64,000 nucleotides of DNA from Bacteroidota bacterium (GTDB lineage Bacteria; Bacteroidota; Rhodothermia; Rhodothermales; UBA10348), in assembly GCA_029262855.1 (NCBI GenBank), contig JAJCYP010000126.1:1-64000 (forward strand), in the 5' to 3' direction. The notes beneath the pieces are model-generated. The model was not told where the DNA came from. It was given only the letters and a program-made list of their open reading frames with translations, and did no database searches. Of this stretch, positions 45,941 through 55,400 are shown piece after piece. Position 1 is the stretch's first letter. The number at the start of each line of letters is the position of its first letter. The translations under genes and the position numbers were made by a program.

Positions 45941-46741
45941 TTACTCCTGCTGGCTTTGCAGGTTTTCCAGGCGCTGCGCTGCGCTACGGTAGACTTCCTC
46001 GGCCTCCTTGATCAGCGGGCTCTCGGGAAAAATCTGAATCAGGCGGTCATACATCTCGATTGCGAGTCGAAGGCGCTCGGGGCGCCGAGTCGGAATGCTC
46101 TGGTCCGCGAAGAGCACGTAAGCCCTCGATGCGGCAACCAGGGCGTCGTCCGCCCAATCCGTGTCGTAGTAGTCGTCGAACACAGACTCGAACGTCAGCG
46201 CTGCAGCCTCGGCATAACCGCGCAACTGGTACTGGTTGCCGGCGGCGTAGCGCTTGCGGGCAAGCTTGCCACGGAGTTCCTCGATGCGCTCCTGTCCCTC
46301 GAAGAACAAGGGGTGATTGGGATAGCGCGTCATGAAGAGCTCGAACTGCGTGATGGCCCGCTCTGTGTCGGTTTGATCCAGCTCGAAGCGGGGAGACCGG
46401 TCGTAATAAGTCATGGCCAACTCGTAGGCGGCATCGGGCACACGCGGATCCGCCCTGTAGATCTGGGTGAACCGCGTGAACTCGTTGGCCGCCAGGAGAT
46501 AGTCCTTGTTGGCGCGATAAGACCGGGCCAGATTCAACTGGGCGTCTGCGGCCCATTCGTGGGTCCGTCCGAAGTCGAAGACTCCCTGGAAAAACTCCGC
46601 CGCACGCTCATAGTCTTCGGCTTCCATCCGTGCGACGCCCTTGTTGAACGCGTCCTCGGGTCCGTCATAAGCCACACGTGACGATCCGGCACAACCGGCG
46701 AGAATCAGCAGGAGGAGAAAGGGGATGACGCGTTGGATCAT
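45941..46741 (-). CDS. bamD: Outer-membrane assembly lipoprotein BamD
   Basis: BamD is the essential lipoprotein of the BAM complex that inserts barrels in the outer membrane. The 266-residue product has a lipobox (LLILAGC, Cys at about 12). Five TPR-type units follow: GVARMEAEDYERAAEFFQGVFD, AQLNLARSYRANKDYLLAANEFTRF, AAYELAMTYYDRSP and others. Start 46741 puts the signal at the N-terminus; five extra codons upstream are possible. It is first in the run bamD-nadD-nagZ-lactamase-like-rnc. A 214-base gap to the next upstream gene has GC-rich repeats but no gene. Confidence 0.9.
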   Translation of the reverse strand: MIQRVIPFLLLLILAGCAGSSRVAYDGPEDAFNKGVARMEAEDYERAAEFFQGVFDFGRTHEWAADAQLNLARSYRANKDYLLAANEFTRFTQIYRADPRVPDAAYELAMTYYDRSPRFELDQTDTERAITQFELFMTRYPNHPLFFEGQERIEELRGKLARKRYAAGNQYQLRGYAEAAALTFESVFDDYYDTDWADDALVAASRAYVLFADQSIPTRRPERLRLAIEMYDRLIQIFPESPLIKEAEEVYRSAAQRLENLQSQQE

Positions 46742-46955
46742 CAGTGGGAACCACAAATTCCGGGGATACGGGCCCGTGAAACGGAAGGCCGACCCCGATT
46801 AGTACAAACACCGCGCTTCGTCGGCAGCGAAGTCGAACCCGATCGGAGCATTTTCAGTTCCGAATGACGGGCGGAGGTTGGCGGCCGGCTGAAGAGACTC
46901 TGGCTGTGCGGGTCGGCGTACGAGCCGCGGCCCGGCCCGGCCGGGCGTGGGTGCG

Positions 46956-48386
46956 TCAGCGCATCAGCTCAAGCCGGCCATCCCGGTAGCGATGGTAGTA
47001 CATCTGCCGGTTGATCTGGCCGCCTCCGAAGAACACCCGCACCCCGACACCCTCGAATGCAGGCGCGCCGAGCAGGCGAGCCCGAACCTCAAGGGCGTCC
47101 TCGGACTCGACCGTGGAAATCAGATAACGCCCCAGGTCGTAGCCCACCACGCCCAGCCGGCCTGGGCTGACGCCCGTCATGGAGCGGTAGCGCCGTGTGA
47201 AGGCCTGCGCCGCGTCAGACGTGCGGTCGAAGTAGAAATCATTCGAATAGGTGACGCCGAAGCGGGAGGCTTCTGTGCGCATGGGGAGGTCGTGCCATTC
47301 GGCGTTGCCCAGCACCCGGAGCCGCGATTGCTCGCTGTCAGTCAAGAGGCCACCAAGCCCGTCCAGGAGTGCGCCAGCCAGTTGGTCGGCGACCGATCCG
47401 GAAAGGGGAGCGTAGATGCCCCGCACGGCCCGCAGGGACTCGGTCGGGATGTGATCTCCGATCGAAAACCAGGAGCGCGCATCGGGCAGCACCTGGACAA
47501 ACCGGACCGTGGCTCCCAGCAGGCGGGCTTCATCGGCGAACGCATCGCCCATTACGCCGGAGATGCCGTGCTCATCGCGCTCGGCCACGACGCCAAGGTC
47601 CCGAAGCCGGAGAGCATTCACGGCAAATCGGGCCATGAGACGCCCACGCATCTCGATAGTCGGATTAGCCTGAAAGGACATACTGCGGTCGCGGGAAACC
47701 TCCTTGTCGGTCGCCAGGGGAGCCACAAAAATCACCCCGAGCCTCTCGGCCTCGGCGGCAGCAGCCCGAGCCTGGTCACTGAAGAGCGCTCCAAATACGG
47801 TGCCCGCGCCCGCCTCGGCGGCGCTGGCCAGGGCTCCCCCGGATCCGAGTTCTCCGATATCCCGAAAGACCATGCGAATGGGCCGTCCTTCTCTCCGGGC
47901 GTTGTGGTCATCGACCGCCATTCGGAAACCGTTGAACAGCGACTGGCTGTCGGACGCCTCGTCGTGGCCCAGCGACAGGATGAGTCCAAGGGTTACGGGG
48001 CTGTTGGCGGTAACCTGAAGCGCGTTGGATGCCAGCTTGCGTGTTCGTTCGGCCTCGGAGACGTAGCGGCTCGACTGATAAACCCTCAGGAAGGCATCGA
48101 AGGCCTCAATGGCCCGCTCGTACGCTCCAGCGCGGTACAGGGCACGGCCCTCCATCAACGCGGCCGCGGTCGTCAGGGTATGCAGTTCGAAGGCGCTTGC
48201 CACACGGGAGAATTGAGCGGCGGCATCCGCATAGTCTCCGGCCTCGAACGTGGATACGGCCTCATCGAATAGCGCCTTGGCCTCAGGCCGTTCACCGACA
48301 CGCGGGTCCAACTGCTGGGCGGATACGGATGCGGCCGACAGCAGAAGTCCCGTCAGGAGAAGAGGAAGCAGTCGTCTTATTCCCAT
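46956..48386 (-). CDS. TPR plus periplasmic-binding-protein domain (LppC/LivK-like)
   Basis: The 476-residue product has a signal peptide (MGIRRLLPLLLTGLLLSAASVSAQ). Residues about 35-125 form TPR-like helices (ALFDEAVSTFEAGDYADAAAQFSRVA, ALYRAGAYERAIEAFDAFLRVY). Residues about 130-470 form a type I periplasmic binding fold of the branched-chain amino acid family (VTLGLILSLGHDEASDSQSLFNGFRMAVDDHN, VVGYDLGRYLISTVES). The fusion recalls LpoA/LppC, which activates a penicillin-binding protein, so it may be a cell-wall regulator rather than a transporter part. It overlaps the end of guaA by 10 bases. Confidence 0.78.
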   Translation of the reverse strand: MGIRRLLPLLLTGLLLSAASVSAQQLDPRVGERPEAKALFDEAVSTFEAGDYADAAAQFSRVASAFELHTLTTAAALMEGRALYRAGAYERAIEAFDAFLRVYQSSRYVSEAERTRKLASNALQVTANSPVTLGLILSLGHDEASDSQSLFNGFRMAVDDHNARREGRPIRMVFRDIGELGSGGALASAAEAGAGTVFGALFSDQARAAAAEAERLGVIFVAPLATDKEVSRDRSMSFQANPTIEMRGRLMARFAVNALRLRDLGVVAERDEHGISGVMGDAFADEARLLGATVRFVQVLPDARSWFSIGDHIPTESLRAVRGIYAPLSGSVADQLAGALLDGLGGLLTDSEQSRLRVLGNAEWHDLPMRTEASRFGVTYSNDFYFDRTSDAAQAFTRRYRSMTGVSPGRLGVVGYDLGRYLISTVESEDALEVRARLLGAPAFEGVGVRVFFGGGQINRQMYYHRYRDGRLELMR

Positions 48387-49942
48387 TCGATCGTCGCCGG
48401 GGGCTTCGAACTGATGTCGTAAACGCACCGGTTGATTCCCCTGATCTCGTTTACAATGCGGTTCGAAACGTGGCCCAGGAATTCGTGGGGCAAATGGGCC
48501 CAATCGGCCGTCATTCCATCAACGCTGGTTACGGCGCGCAGGCCGCAAACGTTCTCGTAGGTGCGCTCATCACCCATGACACCGACCGTCCGAATCGGAA
48601 GGAGCACGGCGAAGGCCTGCCACACCTGATCGTACAGCCCCTGACTCCGAAGCTCCTCGATGAAGATGTTGTCGGCCAGCTGCAGGATGCGCACCTCCTC
48701 GCGGGTCACCGCGCCGAGGATGCGGATACCCAGTCCCGGACCCGGAAATGGGTGTCGGCCAATGATCGACTGCGGGACTTCCAGCAGCTTTCCGATGACG
48801 CGAACTTCGTCCTTGAACAACTCCCGGAAGGGTTCGAGGACTTCCAGGTCCATGTCATCCGGCAAGCCGCCCACGTTGTGGTGACTCTTGATGGTAGCAG
48901 ATGGCCCCTTGAACGAGATGCTCTCAATGACATCAGGGTAAAGTGTGCCCTGGGCCAGGAATCGCGGCTTGATCCCGCTTCGGATAATCACGGACTCGGT
49001 GGCCTGGTCGAAGACCTCAACGAAGGTGTTTCCGATGATGTGCCGTTTCTCCTCGGGGTCAGTGACACCAGCGAGGCGATCCAGGAACAGATCCGAGGCA
49101 TCGACGGCCTCGAGGCGGATCTGATAGTGGTCGCGGAAGGTCTCCTGAACTTGCTCCCACTCGCCGAGTCGCAACAGGCCGTTGTTGACGAAGATGCACG
49201 TCAGCTGATCGCCGATGGCCCGGTGAAGCAGAACGGCCGCAACCGAGGAATCGACGCCTCCGGAGAGGCCCAGGATGACGTGATCGTCGCCGACCGTTCG
49301 GCGGATTTCCTCCGTCTTCTCGTCGATGAACGAGGCGGCGGACCAGTCGCCCCTGCACCCACAGACACCGTGGGTAAAGTTCTTCAGGATGGTCGAGCCG
49401 TGCAGCGTGTGGACCACTTCGGGGTGAAACTGGACGCCGTAGAGCGGGCGTCCGGCAACCTTCACCGCGGCAATGGGGGCGTTGTCCGTCTTCGCGATGA
49501 CCTGGAAATCTTCCGGCAGGCGGGTCAGATGGTCGCCGTGACTCATCCAGACAGTCGTATCGGCGGGAAGGCCCTCAAGCAGTATCGACGGTTCCAGGAC
49601 GTCAAGACGTGCCCGCCCGAACTCGCGGCGATCCGCACGGGCCACCGAGCCGCCGGACACGTGCGCCATGGCCTGGAGGCCATAGCAAATTCCGAGCACC
49701 GGGATGGGTCCATCCGGCCCGGCAAGATCCAGAACGGCCGGGTCCAGGGGCGGCGCCCCATCATCATAAACCGACGAGGGACCGCCTGAGAGGATGATCC
49801 CGGCAGGCTCGAGCGCGGCAATCTCAGTCGTCGGCGTAGTACAGGCGTAGATCTCGGAATACACGCCAGACTCCCGCACCCGCCTGGCTATCAGCTGGGT
49901 GTACTGCGACCCAAAGTCCAGAATGACGATTCGTTGGTGCAT
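48377..49942 (-). CDS. guaA: GMP synthase (glutamine-hydrolysing)
   Basis: GuaA aminates XMP to GMP. The 521-residue protein begins MHQRIVILDFGSQYTQLIARRVRE. The class I amidotransferase domain has the catalytic Cys in GICYGLQAMAH near 86 and the His-Glu pair in VQFHPEVVHT. The ATP-pyrophosphatase loop is GLSGGVDSSVAAVLLHRAIGD near 228. The dimerisation domain ends IEWE. Three bases separate it from gcvH. Confidence 0.98.
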   Translation of the reverse strand: MHQRIVILDFGSQYTQLIARRVRESGVYSEIYACTTPTTEIAALEPAGIILSGGPSSVYDDGAPPLDPAVLDLAGPDGPIPVLGICYGLQAMAHVSGGSVARADRREFGRARLDVLEPSILLEGLPADTTVWMSHGDHLTRLPEDFQVIAKTDNAPIAAVKVAGRPLYGVQFHPEVVHTLHGSTILKNFTHGVCGCRGDWSAASFIDEKTEEIRRTVGDDHVILGLSGGVDSSVAAVLLHRAIGDQLTCIFVNNGLLRLGEWEQVQETFRDHYQIRLEAVDASDLFLDRLAGVTDPEEKRHIIGNTFVEVFDQATESVIIRSGIKPRFLAQGTLYPDVIESISFKGPSATIKSHHNVGGLPDDMDLEVLEPFRELFKDEVRVIGKLLEVPQSIIGRHPFPGPGLGIRILGAVTREEVRILQLADNIFIEELRSQGLYDQVWQAFAVLLPIRTVGVMGDERTYENVCGLRAVTSVDGMTADWAHLPHEFLGHVSNRIVNEIRGINRCVYDISSKPPATIEWE

Positions 49943-49945
49943 CCG

Positions 49946-50329
49946 TCAGCCGGTCATTTCGGCGTACGTGTCGGCGGACAGGAGGCTGTCGAGCTCCGAC
50001 GCATCACTGATGGCAATCTTGATCATCCAACCCTCACCGTAAGGATCGTCGTTGACCAGTTCCGGACTCCCTTCCAAGGCGTCGTTGGCTTCGGAGACCG
50101 TACCGGAGATGGGCATGAACAGCTCGGAGACCGTCTTGACGGCCTCGACCGTGCCAAAGACGTCATCCCGGTCTACCTCCGTGCCGACGGTATCGATGTC
50201 CACGTAGACGATATCGCCGAGCTCATTCTGCGCGAAGTCGGTGATGCCCACCGTGACCGAAGCGCCGTCTTCGGAGACGCGCACCCACTCGTGGTCCTTG
50301 GTGTAGCTAAGTTCCGCGGGGAAGTTCAT
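49946..50329 (-). CDS. gcvH: Glycine cleavage system H protein
   Basis: GcvH carries the lipoyl arm of the glycine cleavage system. It is 127 residues, with the lipoylation lysine Lys65 in [10 protein letters not shown] and the usual end [12 protein letters not shown]. It lies five bases after accC and three before guaA, away from gcvP at 39057. Its place in a lipid/purine operon suggests that it may also serve general lipoate transfer, since H protein donates lipoyl groups in some bacteria. Confidence 0.97.
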   Translation of the reverse strand: MNFPAELSYTKDHEWVRVSEDGASVTVGITDFAQNELGDIVYVDIDTVGTEVDRDDVFGTVEAVKTVSELFMPISGTVSEANDALEGSPELVNDDPYGEGWMIKIAISDASELDSLLSADTYAEMTG

Positions 50330-50334
50330 GAGGG

Positions 50335-51687
50335 TCAGACTGGTTTCAGTTCAAAAGTCTCGAGGAAGCGGGTGTCGAAGTCGCCCGCGCGGAATTTCTC
50401 GTCCCTCAACAGCTGAATGTGGAAGGGAATCGTAGTGTGTACGCCCTCGATTACAAACTCCTCCAGAGCGCGCAGGGCCTTTCGAATGGCCAGGTCACGG
50501 GTCTTGCCCCGAACGATCAGCTTGGCAATCATGGAATCGTAGTACGGAGGAATGACGTATCCGGCGTAGACATGCGTGTCCACACGGACGCCGTGTCCGC
50601 CGGGCGCATGAAAGGCCGTGATCTTCCCCGGAGAAGGCGAGAACCCCCTGAAAGGATTCTCGGCGTTGATCCGGCACTCGATGGCGTGTCCTTCCATTGG
50701 CGGTGTATCGGAGATGATATTCTCGCCCATGGCCACACGGATCTGATACTGGATCAAGTCGCAGTCCGTGACCTCCTCGGTCACGGGATGCTCTACCTGG
50801 ATCCGTGTATTCATCTCCATGAAGTAGAAATTCCTGTCGGCGTCCACCAGGAACTCGACCGTCCCTGCGCCTTCGTACATCACCGCCTCGGAGCCCTTGA
50901 TCGCGGCCTCGCCCATCCGGCGCCGGAGATCCTCATCTACGATTGGGCTGGGTGATTCCTCCAGCAGCTTCTGGTGACGGCGCTGGATGGAGCATTCCCG
51001 CTCGCCAAAGTGAATGACCTTGCCGCGTCCATCGCCCAGTACCTGGATCTCGACGTGGCGGGGGCCCGTCACAAACTTCTCGATGTAGACCTCGCCATTG
51101 CCGAAGGCCGCCTCGGCCTCGTTCGAGGCCATGGTATAGGCCGCCTCGAAGTCCTCGGCAGTCTTCACCATGCGCATCCCCTTGCCACCACCACCGGCGC
51201 TGGCCTTGACGATCACGGGATAGCCTATTCCGTTGGCAATCTTCTTGGCCTCGCGGATATCGGAAACCACGCCGTCGGATCCCGGCACGACAGGGACGCC
51301 GGCCGCACGCATGGTGTCCTTGGCCAGGCTCTTGTCGCCCATCATCCGAATGGTTTCCGGGGAGGGGCCGATGAACTTGATCTGATGATCCTCGCAGATG
51401 GCGCTGAAGTCGGCGTTCTCCGCCAGGAACCCATATCCCGGATGGATGGCGTCCGCGCCGGTGACCTCGGCCGCAGCCAGAATCCGGTCAAACCGCAGGT
51501 AGCTGTCCCGGCTCGCCGGCGGGCCAATACACACGGCTTCGTCCGCAAACCGAACGTGCAGGGAGTCCCGGTCGGCCGTGGAATACACGGCCACCGTCTT
51601 GATTCCCATCTCGTGGCAGGTCCGGATAATGCGAAGGGCAATCTCGCCCCGGTTCGCAATGAGAACCTTGTTGATCTGTCTGGACAT
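50335..51687 (-). CDS. accC: Acetyl-CoA carboxylase, biotin carboxylase subunit
   Basis: AccC carboxylates biotin on AccB, the first step of fatty acid synthesis. The 450-residue ATP-grasp enzyme has [14 protein letters not shown] near residue 159 (ATP lid), HVEIQVLGD near 210, [19 protein letters not shown] near 286 with catalytic glutamates, and a C-terminal SPSPGKI region. It starts 14 bases after accB. Confidence 0.98.
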   Translation of the reverse strand: MSRQINKVLIANRGEIALRIIRTCHEMGIKTVAVYSTADRDSLHVRFADEAVCIGPPASRDSYLRFDRILAAAEVTGADAIHPGYGFLAENADFSAICEDHQIKFIGPSPETIRMMGDKSLAKDTMRAAGVPVVPGSDGVVSDIREAKKIANGIGYPVIVKASAGGGGKGMRMVKTAEDFEAAYTMASNEAEAAFGNGEVYIEKFVTGPRHVEIQVLGDGRGKVIHFGERECSIQRRHQKLLEESPSPIVDEDLRRRMGEAAIKGSEAVMYEGAGTVEFLVDADRNFYFMEMNTRIQVEHPVTEEVTDCDLIQYQIRVAMGENIISDTPPMEGHAIECRINAENPFRGFSPSPGKITAFHAPGGHGVRVDTHVYAGYVIPPYYDSMIAKLIVRGKTRDLAIRKALRALEEFVIEGVHTTIPFHIQLLRDEKFRAGDFDTRFLETFELKPV

Positions 51688-51701
51688 GCGCGACCGACCG
51701 G

Positions 51702-52184
51702 TCAGCTGGGATCGATGAGGAAGAGCGGCTGGTCGAACTCGACCGCCTGCGCATTCTCCACGAGGATCTCTGTGATGGTGCCACTGACCTCACACTCAAT
51801 CTCATTCATCAGCTTCATGGCCTCGATGATGCAGAGTATGTCGCCCGGTTTGACGCGGTCACCAACTGAGACGTAGTCGTCGGAATCGGGGGATGGCGCA
51901 CGATAGAACGTTCCGACGATGGGAGCCCGGATGGGCTCGCCTGCCGGGGCGGCGACTGGAGCAGCCGCAGCTTCGGCCGCGGGCGCAAGTGGAGCCGGAG
52001 GAGCGTGCATGGGCATCCCCTGCTGCGGCATCGGGTAGGGATACGGCGCTGCCGCCTGCTGAACCATGATGGTCGGAGCGGACTTTCGCACGACCAGCTT
52101 GAAGTCTTCGTCGTGTATCTCTACCTCGGCCACGCCGCTGTCGGCAACGACCTGGAGGAGCTCCCGGATGCGATCGATATCCAT
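51702..52184 (-). CDS. accB: Acetyl-CoA carboxylase biotin carboxyl carrier protein
   Basis: The 160-residue carrier has an N-terminal helix, a Pro/Ala-rich linker (about 42-85) and the biotinyl domain, with Lys124 in [12 protein letters not shown] as the biotin attachment site. The first 35 residues ([23 protein letters not shown]) are the AccC-docking region. It follows efp by 20 bases; efp-accB-accC is a widely conserved order. Confidence 0.97.
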   Translation of the reverse strand: MDIDRIRELLQVVADSGVAEVEIHDEDFKLVVRKSAPTIMVQQAAAPYPYPMPQQGMPMHAPPAPLAPAAEAAAAPVAAPAGEPIRAPIVGTFYRAPSPDSDDYVSVGDRVKPGDILCIIEAMKLMNEIECEVSGTITEILVENAQAVEFDQPLFLIDPS

Positions 52185-52204
52185 CAGAAGTGGGTCTTCG
52201 GCGA

Positions 52205-52774
52205 TCAGGAGGTCGAGACACGGGTGACATAATCGCCCTTGTCTGTGGTGACCTTGATCGTATCGCCTTCGTTGATGAACAGGGGCACGAGAACTACCGC
52301 GCCGCTTTCCAGCGTCGCGGGCTTGGTCGCACCCTGGGCGGTGTCACCCTTGAGACCGGGGTCGGTCTGGGTGACCACAAGTTCCACGCTGTTCGGAATC
52401 TCGGTGGTCAGGGCTTGTTCGGTCTCCGCGTGAAACAGAATCTCCAGTGTACCGCCTTCCTTGATGAACTCGCGCCCCGGGACGCTTTCCTCCGGAAGCG
52501 ATATCTGCTCGTAGGTTTCCAGATTCATGAAATGGAGGCCCAAATCGTCCTGGTAGAGATACTGGTAGGTACGCCGCTCAATGCGAGCCGTATCCATTTT
52601 TTCTCCGGCCCGGAACGTGTTGTCCACGATCTTGCCGCTCCGAACGTTCTTCAGCTTGGAGCGGACAAATGCCCCCCCTTTGCCAGGCTTGACGTGCTGG
52701 AATTCGAGGATGGACCACAGGTCACCATTCCAGATCAAAGTCAGTCCGTTTCGGAAGTCGCTGGTATCGGCCAT
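52205..52774 (-). CDS. efp: Translation elongation factor P
   Basis: EF-P rescues ribosomes stalled at polyproline. The 189-residue three-barrel protein has the tip lysine Lys32 in VKPGKGGAF, the site that is often modified, and ends DYVTRVSTS. It heads the six-gene run efp-accB-accC-gcvH-guaA-TPR/binding protein. No EpmA/EpmB genes for beta-lysyl modification are visible. An 80-base gap separates it from the aldehyde dehydrogenase gene upstream on the same strand. Confidence 0.97.
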   Translation of the reverse strand: MADTSDFRNGLTLIWNGDLWSILEFQHVKPGKGGAFVRSKLKNVRSGKIVDNTFRAGEKMDTARIERRTYQYLYQDDLGLHFMNLETYEQISLPEESVPGREFIKEGGTLEILFHAETEQALTTEIPNSVELVVTQTDPGLKGDTAQGATKPATLESGAVVLVPLFINEGDTIKVTTDKGDYVTRVSTS

Positions 52775-52850
52775 TCACTCAGAGAGTCGTTTCGCGCAAA
52801 GACTTCAAAGGTAGCCGGTTTGGGCCGATTCAGTCAATCAGCCGGGACCG

Positions 52851-54506
52851 TCAGCGTCTGAATTCCCTGACAAGAGCGTCAATCTCGGCGTCGCTCAGAG
52901 CCCCATCCGCGCTGTCCGCTGCTGGTGTGCCTTTTCCGCCGCCCCCAACCGGTGTCTGGGCCGACCGACCCGGGCGTCGCGCTGTAGGCTGGGTACCAGC
53001 AGCTGGATTGCCCGCCCGCGCCCTCAATCGGTCTTCGATCTCCGAGATCCAGGACGTCGGGGCGTCCTTGCCTCCAGTGGGCGTGCTCTTCTTTGATCGA
53101 TGGGTCATGGTGCCTTGTTTCCTTCCCGGAACCGGCGCCTGAGCGGACCGGCCGCGGCTGGTCACGGGGTTGGTTTCAAACGCCACCCGCTTGATGTTCA
53201 GCAGGTGAAGCGGCGAGATGTTGTCGCTGGTGATGGAGCCACCGACCGTGCCGGGTCCCAGGGTCATGGCGGGGAACAGTCTCGTCGTGAGGCCGACGGA
53301 TCCCAGTGCCGAAACGGAGTTCACCACGATGCGCATCGCGGGTTTTTGAATCGCGAAGGCCTCGACGATGCGCTCGTTGGTGGCGTGAATGGCAAGCGTG
53401 TGCCCCATGCCCCCGTACGTCAATATTTCCATGCAGCGATCACAGCCCGCTTCCCAGCCATCAGCCGTGTACAGCGTCAGGATGGGCGAAAGCGTTTCGC
53501 GCGACAGGGGATCGGCAGATCCTACGGCCGTGGCTTCGGCGACCAGCGCCCGAATCCCCCGCGGGATGCGGAACCCACTCATTTCCGCGATAGCTTCGGG
53601 AGAACGGCCGACCTGTTCGATATTCAGGGCTCCGTTGATCACGACAACCGCCTCAAGCAGGGGGCGCTCCTTGTCGGTCACGAGGTGAGCGCCTGCGGCT
53701 CTCAGCTCCTCCAGAAGGGCCTTCTTGACCGGCAGGTCGCAGACAATGCTGCGTTCCGTCGAACAAAGCGTGCCCCAGTCGAAGCTGGCACCATAGACCA
53801 AATCCCGCGCCGCCTTGGCTACATCCGCGCTCCGGTCGACGTACACGGGGACATTTCCCGAACCGACCCCGTAGGCCGGCTTTCCCTTGGAATAGGCAGC
53901 CTTCACCATCGCCGACCCTCCGGTTGCCAGGATGAGGTCAACCTCAGCGTCTTCGAGGAGTGCCTCTGTTCCGGCCAGGCTCACTTCCGTCATGCAGGCG
54001 AACAGGCCTCTTGGAGCGCCCGCCTTGTAGGCCGCCTGGGCTACCACGTCCAGTGCCGCCGCAGTGCAGTTCTTCGCGCGGGGATGCGGGCTCATCACAA
54101 CGGCACAACGGGCCTTGGCTGCAATGATGGCCTTGTACATGGCCGTCGAAGTGGGGTTGGTCGACGGCACCAGGGCTGCCACGACTCCCATCGGACTGGC
54201 CACCTCCCAGATAGTATCGTTTTCCAGCTTCAGGATCACGCCGACCGTTCGCATGCCCGACATCCGCTCGTGGAGGGTTTCGGTGGCGAACAGATTCTTG
54301 GCCTTCTTGCTTTCCGGTCGCCCAAAGCCGGTTTCCTCGTGCGCCATCTTTCCAAGACGATCAGCCTGGGATGCGCCGGCCCTCACCATGGCCGCCACAA
54401 TCCGGTCGACCGCGGCCTGATCGAGCTTCTTGGCCTCATGTTGGGCCGCGCGCGCGGTCCGCAGCAGTTCGCGGGCTTCCTGGATGGAGCGAAGATCTGA
54501 ATCCAT
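52851..54506 (-). CDS. CoA-acylating aldehyde dehydrogenase (EutE/PduP-like) with repeated C-terminal tail
   Basis: Residues 1-447 match the acylating aldehyde dehydrogenases of bacterial microcompartments: TNPTSTAMYKAIIAAKARCAVVMSPHPRA, GGSAMVKAAYSKGKPAYGVGSGNVPVYVD, and the catalytic Cys in WGTLCSTERSIVCD. They turn an aldehyde plus CoA and NAD into acyl-CoA. The last 104 residues are a tail with two copies of GRSAQ-x-PV-linker, each followed by a short amphipathic helix (SWISEIEDRLRARA and SDAEIDALVREFRR). Such helices resemble encapsulation peptides. No shell protein or aldehyde-producing enzyme is visible. Divergent from the anti-sigma-like gene. Confidence 0.88.
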   Translation of the reverse strand: MDSDLRSIQEARELLRTARAAQHEAKKLDQAAVDRIVAAMVRAGASQADRLGKMAHEETGFGRPESKKAKNLFATETLHERMSGMRTVGVILKLENDTIWEVASPMGVVAALVPSTNPTSTAMYKAIIAAKARCAVVMSPHPRAKNCTAAALDVVAQAAYKAGAPRGLFACMTEVSLAGTEALLEDAEVDLILATGGSAMVKAAYSKGKPAYGVGSGNVPVYVDRSADVAKAARDLVYGASFDWGTLCSTERSIVCDLPVKKALLEELRAAGAHLVTDKERPLLEAVVVINGALNIEQVGRSPEAIAEMSGFRIPRGIRALVAEATAVGSADPLSRETLSPILTLYTADGWEAGCDRCMEILTYGGMGHTLAIHATNERIVEAFAIQKPAMRIVVNSVSALGSVGLTTRLFPAMTLGPGTVGGSITSDNISPLHLLNIKRVAFETNPVTSRGRSAQAPVPGRKQGTMTHRSKKSTPTGGKDAPTSWISEIEDRLRARAGNPAAGTQPTARRPGRSAQTPVGGGGKGTPAADSADGALSDAEIDALVREFRR

Positions 54507-54672
54507 GTCCGAAATATGCTTGGAGGATCGGGACCAGTCAAGGGGGTTGTCAGCCAGGCGAGAATCGCTCCACTAACACAAATCGGACACAATTAAGCGT
54601 ACCCAGTCTTGCCGGGACATGCTTCCAACCTGCCCGGTAAAGACCGATGTACACCCACCAAGCCCTTGAACA

Positions 54673-55305
54673 ATGCGACTTGCCGGTCGCGGTATTGACG
54701 AATATACACTGGCGGCCTACCTGGCCGGCAGATTGTCACCCGCCAGGCGAAGCGATGTAGCGGAATTCCTGCGTTCGAACGAGGATGCCCGCGACCTTCT
54801 CTACGCTGCCAATCAACTCATGGAATCGGAAGGCGATGGGCATACCTCTTCGACTCCACTTCTTTCGTCGGTGGCAATTCCACCCCGACGGAAGCCGCTG
54901 CTGACAGCAAGCCGACGACTCGGCGTCCTCCTCTGGACGTTCATCGTACTGGTTTGCCTCACCGCGTTCCTTACGACCGTCGTTGTGGCGTTCAGGGCGG
55001 GCGTTGACCGCGGACTCGCAGAAGTGACCTCCGGAGCGGTCGACCCCTCACGGATGATAGCATTGCAGGGGCCGTTCGTCGCCCTCAACTGGACAGACAT
55101 AGAGGATGCGGCACACTACCGGATCGTGGTCTGGGACGACGAGAAATCCGCGGTCGTAGGCCAGGTACGTTCGGACGTACCGACGCTGGATTTCGATGGC
55201 ATCGCCGGATTCCTGGACGACGACGCCGTCCGGCGCGTTTGGATGGATGCCTTTGATGCCGAGGGGCGACTGCTCGAACGTTCGCGGTCGTTGCTGCTGC
55301 AGTAG
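54673..55305 (+). CDS. Anti-sigma-factor-like single-pass membrane protein
   Basis: The 210-residue product has a cytoplasmic N-terminus of about 80 residues (IDEYTLAAYLAGRLSPARRSDVAEFLRSNEDARDLL) that resembles the helical sigma-binding region of anti-sigma factors but lacks the HxxxCxxC zinc motif. One membrane helix lies at about 84-108 (LLWTFIVLVCLTAFLTTVVVAF). The outer part (LNWTDIEDAAHYRIVVWDDEKSAVV) looks like a fibronectin type III-like strand set. No ECF sigma gene is next to it. The anti-sigma idea is an inference; it could be a general membrane sensor. Confidence 0.6.
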   Translation: MRLAGRGIDEYTLAAYLAGRLSPARRSDVAEFLRSNEDARDLLYAANQLMESEGDGHTSSTPLLSSVAIPPRRKPLLTASRRLGVLLWTFIVLVCLTAFLTTVVVAFRAGVDRGLAEVTSGAVDPSRMIALQGPFVALNWTDIEDAAHYRIVVWDDEKSAVVGQVRSDVPTLDFDGIAGFLDDDAVRRVWMDAFDAEGRLLERSRSLLLQ

Positions 55306-55321
55306 AGTCGCGCGGTTTCGG

Positions 55322-55361
55322 GCAAACGAAAAGCGCCGCTCCTGAGGGAGGAGCGACGCTT
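55322..55361 (-). terminator. Terminator for the PQQ-propeller gene
   Basis: AAGCGCCGCTCCT at 55331-55343 and AGGAGCGACGCTT at 55349-55361 pair over 13 positions with one mismatch and a 5-base loop. Read on the minus strand the stem is followed by TTCGTTTGC, a fair T-rich tail. On the plus strand the following bases are purines, so it terminates only the minus-strand gene ending at 55401. Confidence 0.75.
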
Positions 55362-55400
55362 CGAGGGGAAGAGAGGGAGGGATAGCAGAGGCCAGGCCTG

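Noticed and set aside
48029-49789. A 586-codon plus-strand open frame opposite guaA
   Set aside because: guaA is unmistakable on the minus strand and the plus frame has no signal, motif or start context.
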